This document shows positions 27,881-34,021 of a DNA stretch of 34,021 nucleotides, piece after piece. Both the position numbers and the translations under genes were made by a program. The DNA comes from Klebsiella pneumoniae (lineage in GTDB: Bacteria > Pseudomonadota > Gammaproteobacteria > Ga0077536): assembly GCA_945876945.1 (NCBI GenBank), contig CAMCQE010000030.1:1-34021 (forward strand), written 5' to 3'. The notes beneath the pieces were generated by a model. That model ran no database searches. It saw only the letters and a list, made by a program, of their open reading frames with translations, and was not told where the DNA came from. Each line of letters begins with the position of its first letter. Within the stretch, counting starts at the first letter, position 1.

Positions 27881-28738
<858 letters not shown>

Positions 28739-30229
28739 TCAATCGGTAAACACCGCGACGTTGCGCCCGCCGACCTGCTTCACCCGCAGGGCTCGACCCA
28801 CCTGATTTTCGTCCAGCAGCGCCGCATACATGGCGGGCTCCGGCACACCGTTGGCGACGAAGCGCAGGCCGCCCGGGGTGTGCCCATAAAGCAGCGAACA
28901 CACCGGCTGGTGGTCGCGGCCATAAATCACGGTGTAGGTATCGAGGAAGCCCGAGCCCTCAGGCGCGGCGACCATCGGCACCGGGTCCGCGCCAGCATCG
29001 GGATCTGCCGTGTCGGCGAGGTCGGCGTCGCGGAGATCAACCTCACGCGGCGTCGCGCTGTAGATGCCGGCGGCGTACTTGTGCATGAACCAGCCGAGCG
29101 CGGTGCTCATGCCGCTGCGATAGCGACCGGCGGCTATCGCCTCGGCCAGCGTCGCGATGCCGTGCAGGGCGTAGTTGCTGCCCGGGCCGCCAAAAAAGCC
29201 GAGGCCGCCGGTGAGGGTGAGCGGTCGCGGGTCGTGTTCACCGATGCCGATTTCGCGCTTGGCCACCGTCACCGCGCAGGGGAAGCAGCTGTAAAGATCG
29301 AAGCATTCCAGATCGGCGGCGCTAACGCCCGCGCGTGTCTCGGCGCTGCGGACCGCCTGCGCCATTGCCGGGCTGCGGGTGTAGGCGCTCTTCTGGATAA
29401 AAAATCGCTGCCGGTCGCGGGCGTAGGCGCCGCCGAGGAAGTACACCGGCGAGCCTGCGCCGTCGCGAAGTTGGGCCGCGCGTTTGGCGGTGGTGAGGAT
29501 CACCGCCGCCCCTAAATCCGCCATCACCAGCGAGACCATGCGTTTGGTGTAGGGAAAACAGATCGGGCGATTGTCTGCGCTGGAGGTAGTGATGGTGGCG
29601 GCATCGACGGGTGCGCGGGTCCAGGCGTTGGGATGCGCGGCGGCCACTTCACTGAAGCCCGACCACATTTGCCCCACGCGCGAAAGCCAATCAGCGCGCG
29701 ATAAACCAGACTCTGCCCACAGCGCGTTTTCAAACAGCGGGAAACCGTGGATGGGGAGTGTGAGCCCGTGGGCCTGCTCCAGTTCGCTGCTGCCGACGGT
29801 GTCGTCTGCCGCGTAATCGGCGGGGATTCCCTGCAACAGGCCAGCGTCGCCGCGCACCGCATCAGCGCTCCGCGGGTAATAGGTTTCAGCCCCACAGATG
29901 AGCACCGTCTCCGCTTCGCCCCGCGCCAGCATGCCGGCCGCCTGATTCACAAAATACTGCGGCACGTGCCCGCCAATGCCAGAGACCTTCACCGTGCGCG
30001 GGGTAATGCCGAGGCGGCGCGCCAGCGCGTGGCCTGCGTCGGGCAAATCCCGGCTCTGCGAGCGCACCACCAGCAGCGTATCTACCTGCGCCAGCGCGCC
30101 CACCCCCGCCGTGGCGGCGGCATCCCGCGCGGCCTGTTCCATCAAATCGACCGGGTCTTGCCAGGGGGCCGTCGCATGTTTGGGCTGAGTGGCCTGTCCC
30201 CAGCCGATGAGCATGACGGGTGTGGGCAT
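28739..30229 (-). CDS. Thiolase-like protein lacking the nucleophilic Cys (SCP-x/acetyl-CoA acetyltransferase family)
   Basis: A 496-aa thiolase-fold protein. Where active thiolases have the nucleophile (C in CxxG), this one reads VSGIGGHVPQYFVNQAAGM (82-100), with no Cys; LICGAETYY follows as the usual core strand. Later segments LYSCFPCAVTVA and TGGLGFFGGPGSNY match a known family of thiolase-like proteins annotated as acetyl-CoA acetyltransferases, some of which work as retro-aldolases or with DUF35 partners. The start at 30229 (MPTPVMLIGWGQ) was chosen; the ATG at 30274 would add 15 unlikely residues. It is 72 nt upstream of the importer and 49 nt after the tRNA. No DUF35 partner lies in the window. 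Confidence 0.85.
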   Translation of the reverse strand: MPTPVMLIGWGQATQPKHATAPWQDPVDLMEQAARDAAATAGVGALAQVDTLLVVRSQSRDLPDAGHALARRLGITPRTVKVSGIGGHVPQYFVNQAAGMLARGEAETVLICGAETYYPRSADAVRGDAGLLQGIPADYAADDTVGSSELEQAHGLTLPIHGFPLFENALWAESGLSRADWLSRVGQMWSGFSEVAAAHPNAWTRAPVDAATITTSSADNRPICFPYTKRMVSLVMADLGAAVILTTAKRAAQLRDGAGSPVYFLGGAYARDRQRFFIQKSAYTRSPAMAQAVRSAETRAGVSAADLECFDLYSCFPCAVTVAKREIGIGEHDPRPLTLTGGLGFFGGPGSNYALHGIATLAEAIAAGRYRSGMSTALGWFMHKYAAGIYSATPREVDLRDADLADTADPDAGADPVPMVAAPEGSGFLDTYTVIYGRDHQPVCSLLYGHTPGGLRFVANGVPEPAMYAALLDENQVGRALRVKQVGGRNVAVFTD

Positions 30230-30278
30230 GGTGGTGTCCTCTCCGGTTGAGAGATTGCTTGAATCTTGCGCCATCAAA

Positions 30279-30353
30279 TGGCCTCGCCAGTAGGAATCGA
30301 ACCTACATCTGGCCCTTAGGAGGGGCCCGTTCTATCCATTGAACTATGGCGAG
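30279..30353 (-). tRNA. tRNA-Arg (anticodon CCT)
   Basis: Read on the minus strand all four arms fold: acceptor CTCGCCA with TGGCGAG, D arm GTTC-AATGGATA-GAAC, anticodon arm GGCCC-CTCCTAA-GGGCC with anticodon CCT, and T arm GTAGG-TTCGATT-CCTAC. The discriminator is G and CCA is encoded. It decodes AGG. It lies 35 nt downstream of glnS on the same strand and may be processed from the glnS transcript. Confidence 0.96.
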
Positions 30354-30388
30354 ACAGAACTCAGAAATTGTAGCGGGCGAGGGCGGCT

Positions 30389-32065
30389 TTAGTTGCCCTT
30401 GCCCTGCGCCTTGGCCCAGGTGTCGCGGAGCGTCACGGTGCGGTTGAATACCGCGCGGCCTGCGCTGTGGTCGCGCAGGTCGGCGCAGAAGTAGCCCAGA
30501 CGTTCGAACTGGACGCTGGCGCCCGGCGCGGTGTCGGCCAGCGAGGCTTCCAGTTTGGCGTCTGAGATCACGCGCTGGGAGTCGGGATTCAGGTGCTGCC
30601 GGAAGTCGTCTTCGCTGCCGGGGTCGGCAATGTTGAACAGGCGGTCGTAGAGGCGCACTTCGGCGCTGATGCCGGTGGCTGCCGACACCCAGTGAATGGT
30701 GCCTTTGACCTGCCGGTTGTCCGGCGCGTTACCGCCGCGGGTGGCCGGGTCATACTGGCAGTGGATGGTCGTGACTTCGCCGGCCTCGTTTTTCTCGACG
30801 TGGGTGCAGGTCACCAGATAGCCGTAGCGCAGGCGCACTTCGCGACCCGGTGCGAGCCGGAAGAAGCCTTTGGGCGGTTCCTCCATGAAATCTTCCCGCT
30901 CAATGTAGACCTCGCGGGAGAAGCCAATTTGACGCTCACCAAAGCCTGCGTCCTTGGGATGATTCGCCGCCGGCAGGTGTTCCACCAAGTCCACCGGGTA
31001 GTTGTCGATGACCACCTTCACGGGATCCAGCACCGCCATCACGCGCGGCGCGTTGCGGTCCAGATCTTCCCGCACGCAGGTTTCCAGCACGCCCATGTCG
31101 ATGGTGGTCTGTTTTTTGGTGAGCCCCACGCGTTCGCAGAAATCGCGGATGGCGGCCGGCGGATAGCCGCGACGGCGCAGTCCTTTAAGCGTCGGCAACC
31201 TGGGATCGTCCCAGCCGTTGACCAGACCCTCGTGCACCAGCGCATGTAGTTTGCGCTTGCTGGTGATGGTGTAGTTCAGTTCCAACCGCGCGAATTCGAT
31301 CTGACGCGGATGGCAGGGCACCGGGAGTTGGTCCAGCACCCAGTCGTACAGCGGGCGATGGTCTTCAAACTCCAGCGTGCAGAGCGAGTGGGTAATGCCT
31401 TCGAGCGCGTCCGAAATGCAGTGGGTGTAGTCGTACATCGGGTAGATCGACCACGTCGCACCGGTGCGGTGATGGGCGGTGCGCCGGATACGGTAAATCG
31501 TGGGGTCGCGCAGATTGATGTTGGGCGAGGCCATGTCGATCTTGGCCCGCAGCACGTGCGCGCCGTCGGCAAACTCGCCGGCCCGCATGCGGGCAAAGAG
31601 GTCGAGGTTTTCTTCGATGGAGCGGTCGCGGTAGGGGCTGGCGCGGCCCGCTTCGGTTAGAGTGCCGCGATTGAGCCGGGTTTCCTCTGCCGACTGACTG
31701 TCGACGTAAGCCTTGTTGTGTTGGATGAGGTGCACCGCGAAATCGTGCAGCTGCTCGAAGTAATCCGAGGCGTGGAAGTAGCGCTCCTCCCAGCTGAAGC
31801 CGAGCCATTGCACGTCGTCGGCAATCGACTGCTCAAATTCGTCGCTTTCTTTCTCTGGATTGGTGTCGTCAAAGCGCAGGTTGCACTGCCCGGCGTAATC
31901 GCGGGCCGCGCCGAAATTCAGGCAAATTGATTTGGCGTGGCCAATGTGCAAGTAGCCGTTGGGCTCGGGCGGAAAGCGGGTGACGATGCGTTGATGGCGG
32001 CCTTCGCGCAGGTCGTCTTCAATGATGTCGCGGATGAAGTTGCTACGGGGTGCGGGCGTGTCCAT
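30389..32065 (-). CDS. glnS: Glutamine--tRNA ligase
   Basis: A 558-aa class I aminoacyl-tRNA synthetase that charges tRNA-Gln. The HIGH motif is visible in [17 protein letters not shown] (HIGH at 40-43), the KMSKS-type loop as TITSKRKL near residue 268, and the GlnRS segment [19 protein letters not shown] in between; the C-terminal anticodon-binding beta-barrels follow. Length matches the E. coli enzyme. The start is the ATG at 32065 ([20 protein letters not shown]); the frame is open to 32350, but that stretch is not family sequence. The 221-bp gap upstream, shared with the divergent PilZ-DUF1631 gene, should hold both promoters; I see only weak hexamers there. Confidence 0.97.
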   Translation of the reverse strand: MDTPAPRSNFIRDIIEDDLREGRHQRIVTRFPPEPNGYLHIGHAKSICLNFGAARDYAGQCNLRFDDTNPEKESDEFEQSIADDVQWLGFSWEERYFHASDYFEQLHDFAVHLIQHNKAYVDSQSAEETRLNRGTLTEAGRASPYRDRSIEENLDLFARMRAGEFADGAHVLRAKIDMASPNINLRDPTIYRIRRTAHHRTGATWSIYPMYDYTHCISDALEGITHSLCTLEFEDHRPLYDWVLDQLPVPCHPRQIEFARLELNYTITSKRKLHALVHEGLVNGWDDPRLPTLKGLRRRGYPPAAIRDFCERVGLTKKQTTIDMGVLETCVREDLDRNAPRVMAVLDPVKVVIDNYPVDLVEHLPAANHPKDAGFGERQIGFSREVYIEREDFMEEPPKGFFRLAPGREVRLRYGYLVTCTHVEKNEAGEVTTIHCQYDPATRGGNAPDNRQVKGTIHWVSAATGISAEVRLYDRLFNIADPGSEDDFRQHLNPDSQRVISDAKLEASLADTAPGASVQFERLGYFCADLRDHSAGRAVFNRTVTLRDTWAKAQGKGN

Positions 32066-32286
32066 GGGCTCAGGCTTCAGTGCTGGTTGGCAAAACGGCG
32101 AGGCCGCATTGTTGCATAGCTGGAGGCTCGCCGTGCCGAGTATCGGCGAGGGACTTAAGCAAGGCCAAGAGGCGGGCGCTATCGGTGTTAAGATTTTGTG
32201 ATGAGGCCATGAGGCTCCCGGTCTCACCCACACGTCTATGCTCCTGGCGCACTGAGAGATAACCCAGCGATTACACGAATTTGAAC

Positions 32287-34021
32287 GTGGTAGAAGCAAG
32301 CGACACGAATAGCAACGACGGCAAGGGGGCGGAGCGCCGCCGCTATGCACGCCTGCCGATCAATCTGGAAGCGACCTTGCTCGTGGCCGGGCGCTCGCGG
32401 GTGGCGTGCGTGGGCAAGGACTTTTGCGTGGCCGGCATGTTTATCCAGCTCGAGAGCGCCGAGTTGGCGCAGATCAAGCCCCAAGACACCGCCGAGCTGT
32501 TTTTCCACATGCCGGGCATCCCCAACGAACTCTCGCTGGCGCTCGTGATTTGTCGGGTGATCCCTTCGGGACTGGGGGTTGCATTCCACAACCCGCCTGC
32601 TTCCACCCTTCAGCTACTTGAGAATTCCGTCCTCAGTACGACCCGGGATTCGCTCAACGACCTCTCGGAGACCCAGCGTCGATTCGCCCCGGCCTTTGGC
32701 CGCACCTTGCCCAAGATGTTGGACATCGCGGAGCGCTTCGCGGGCTTCGTGAGCGAGGAGTTTTTGCGGCAGGTGACAGAGTCGCTGTTCATGGCCACCC
32801 GCGAAGCGAAATCCAATGTCGAAGCGCGTCAGGTAATTGATGCGCAGATGCAAATCCGTGAGGGGGGCGATGCCGTCCGCCGGCGCGTGCCGGAACTGCT
32901 GGGTCAGGCGATGGCGGTACTGGGCAATCCCATTGCGTCCGACCATGGGGCCACCGGCCTGGATACGGACACAAGGCTGAGCTTGATTGATAAGCAGGAA
33001 TTTGAGCAGTTTCTCTCTATCTCCGCCGTTGTCGCGGAGTTGGAGAAAGGCTTTTCAGATCCTTTGGCTGAATTGAGTTCGCGCTTGTCCGGCTTGGGGC
33101 AGCGCGTGATCAACAAGAGCGACAATCCAGCGGGACCTGCGGTGCTGTGCAATATCTTTGCTGAGGTGCTGAAGCAGCACCTGACCAGCGCGCTCATCAG
33201 CGAAACCGCGTTCCGCACCCTGCGACGGGTGCTGGAGGCCAATCTAGCCCGGCTGTACGACGACCTGAACGCGATGCTGGAAGCGCATGACATCAAGCCG
33301 ATGCTCGAACTCCTGAAGCCCAATATCCCGTTGCGTTCGCCGCCCGCGCCAGAGCGTTCGCGAGCGGGCCAGCGACAAGCCTCGCCGCTGACGAATCCAG
33401 CGGCCGATTTGGCCGCAAGCTATGGCGGCATCGGCCACCCTATGGCATCACCCGCAGCGTTTATGGGCGGTCACCCGGAGGCTGGGGGAATGCCGTCGGC
33501 GCCGGGTCAGTGGAACGCCCCGTATGAGCCGGTCGCAGGATTCCCGCCGCTGGGTTTTGGCGACTTCTCGGCAACCATGGACCAACCCGGCGTGCTCGCC
33601 AATGAGCTGGCGAGCGCAAGTTGGTCTGGCGCGGCGCCGTTTCACGTGCCGGTGCAACGCGCGCTGGGGACGGCCAGGGCCCAACTTGGACTGCGTCGCC
33701 AGCTACGGCAGCCGGACGCCGCCACGGCAAATGCGCCGGCTGCGGTCTATCCCGTGGTGCAACTTGCCGAAGCGCTGGAGGAACTCGCGCGTACCTTCGC
33801 CAAGCCCGGAGAGAGCGCTGCCCTGCTGGACGCCGATGCCATCGGCCAGCAAGTCATCGGCGCCCTGGGCAAACGGGGCGTGGCGCCCGCGGCGATTGCG
33901 CCGGAGCAGCAGGAAATTATTGAAGTCATGGTCAATGTGCTGGGTGCCTTGCTACAGGACCCTCGCATCGCCGATGTCGCCAAGGCCAATATCAGTCGAC
34001 TTCAGGCCGTGGCGCACAAGG
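32287..34021 (+). CDS. PilZ-DUF1631 protein, 3' partial
   Basis: The frame opens at GTG 32287 (a TTG at 32281 is the only other start after the stop at 32260) and runs off the window after 578 codons, so the C-terminus is missing. An N-terminal PilZ domain (about 15-105) has the c-di-GMP motif RRYAR and, in place of D/N-x-S-x-x-G, the variant DFCVAG. The rest matches DUF1631: a helical block (about 110-210), [13 protein letters not shown], then [14 protein letters not shown] and [14 protein letters not shown] (about 230-340), and a low-complexity Pro/Gly/Ala linker (about 345-440) before a second helical part. No signal peptide or membrane helix is seen. Such proteins are probable c-di-GMP effectors of unknown output. 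Confidence 0.85.
   Translation, partial: MVEASDTNSNDGKGAERRRYARLPINLEATLLVAGRSRVACVGKDFCVAGMFIQLESAELAQIKPQDTAELFFHMPGIPNELSLALVICRVIPSGLGVAFHNPPASTLQLLENSVLSTTRDSLNDLSETQRRFAPAFGRTLPKMLDIAERFAGFVSEEFLRQVTESLFMATREAKSNVEARQVIDAQMQIREGGDAVRRRVPELLGQAMAVLGNPIASDHGATGLDTDTRLSLIDKQEFEQFLSISAVVAELEKGFSDPLAELSSRLSGLGQRVINKSDNPAGPAVLCNIFAEVLKQHLTSALISETAFRTLRRVLEANLARLYDDLNAMLEAHDIKPMLELLKPNIPLRSPPAPERSRAGQRQASPLTNPAADLAASYGGIGHPMASPAAFMGGHPEAGGMPSAPGQWNAPYEPVAGFPPLGFGDFSATMDQPGVLANELASASWSGAAPFHVPVQRALGTARAQLGLRRQLRQPDAATANAPAAVYPVVQLAEALEELARTFAKPGESAALLDADAIGQQVIGALGKRGVAPAAIAPEQQEIIEVMVNVLGALLQDPRIADVAKANISRLQAVAHK

Noticed and set aside
32066-32350. 95-residue N-terminal extension of GlnRS
   Set aside because: Residue content is unlike the family, the normal GlnRS length is reached from 32065, and the extension would overlap the divergent PilZ-DUF1631 gene.

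Overview
The window comes from a GC-rich proteobacterial chromosome. The separate nuoD gene, full-length nuoE-nuoN order, Sco/PCuAC copper assembly proteins, a PilZ-DUF1631 protein and the bacterial GlnRS all fit a Gammaproteobacterium or Betaproteobacterium; I cannot place it more finely without a search. Coding density is very high, with many 4-8 nt stop/start overlaps and no gene-free stretch longer than about 220 bases.

Layout. (1) 1-12808, plus strand: most of the respiratory complex I operon, from nuoD (5' end cut off by the window) through nuoN. (2) 12824-14744, minus strand: a compact sco - PCuAC copper chaperone - psd operon, convergent with nuoN, with a TATAAT box so close to the sco start that the mRNA may be leaderless. 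(3) 14866-19184: two paralogous soluble Ser/Thr protein kinases, each with a C-terminal cyclic-nucleotide-binding (CNB) domain and each with DFS in place of DFG, on either side of an oppositely oriented pgi. The second kinase is followed at 8 nt by an exported PQQ-type sugar dehydrogenase-like protein. (4) 20287-22281: a Tim44-domain membrane protein (minus), an unrecognised 208-aa protein (plus) and a 61-aa zinc-ribbon protein (plus) preceded by a strong hairpin. (5) 22295-30229, all minus strand: an amidohydrolase, a thiolase, a short-chain dehydrogenase, a complete polar amino-acid-type ABC importer (permease, ATPase, permease, lipoprotein) and a thiolase-like protein lacking the usual nucleophilic Cys. 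(6) 30279-32065, minus strand: tRNA-Arg(CCT) directly downstream of glnS. (7) 32287 to the end, plus strand: the N-terminal part of a PilZ-DUF1631 protein.

How it fits together. Regions 1 and 2 serve aerobic respiration: NADH oxidation at complex I and copper delivery to a terminal oxidase. Region 3 looks like a signalling and sugar-metabolism block and holds the most unusual content: a duplicated kinase-CNB architecture, which suggests phosphorylation controlled by a cyclic nucleotide or another ligand of that fold. Region 5 looks like a catabolic cluster for a CoA-activated acid with its own importer; its substrate cannot be read from the sequence. I see no CRISPR array, insertion sequence, integrase, phage gene or rRNA.
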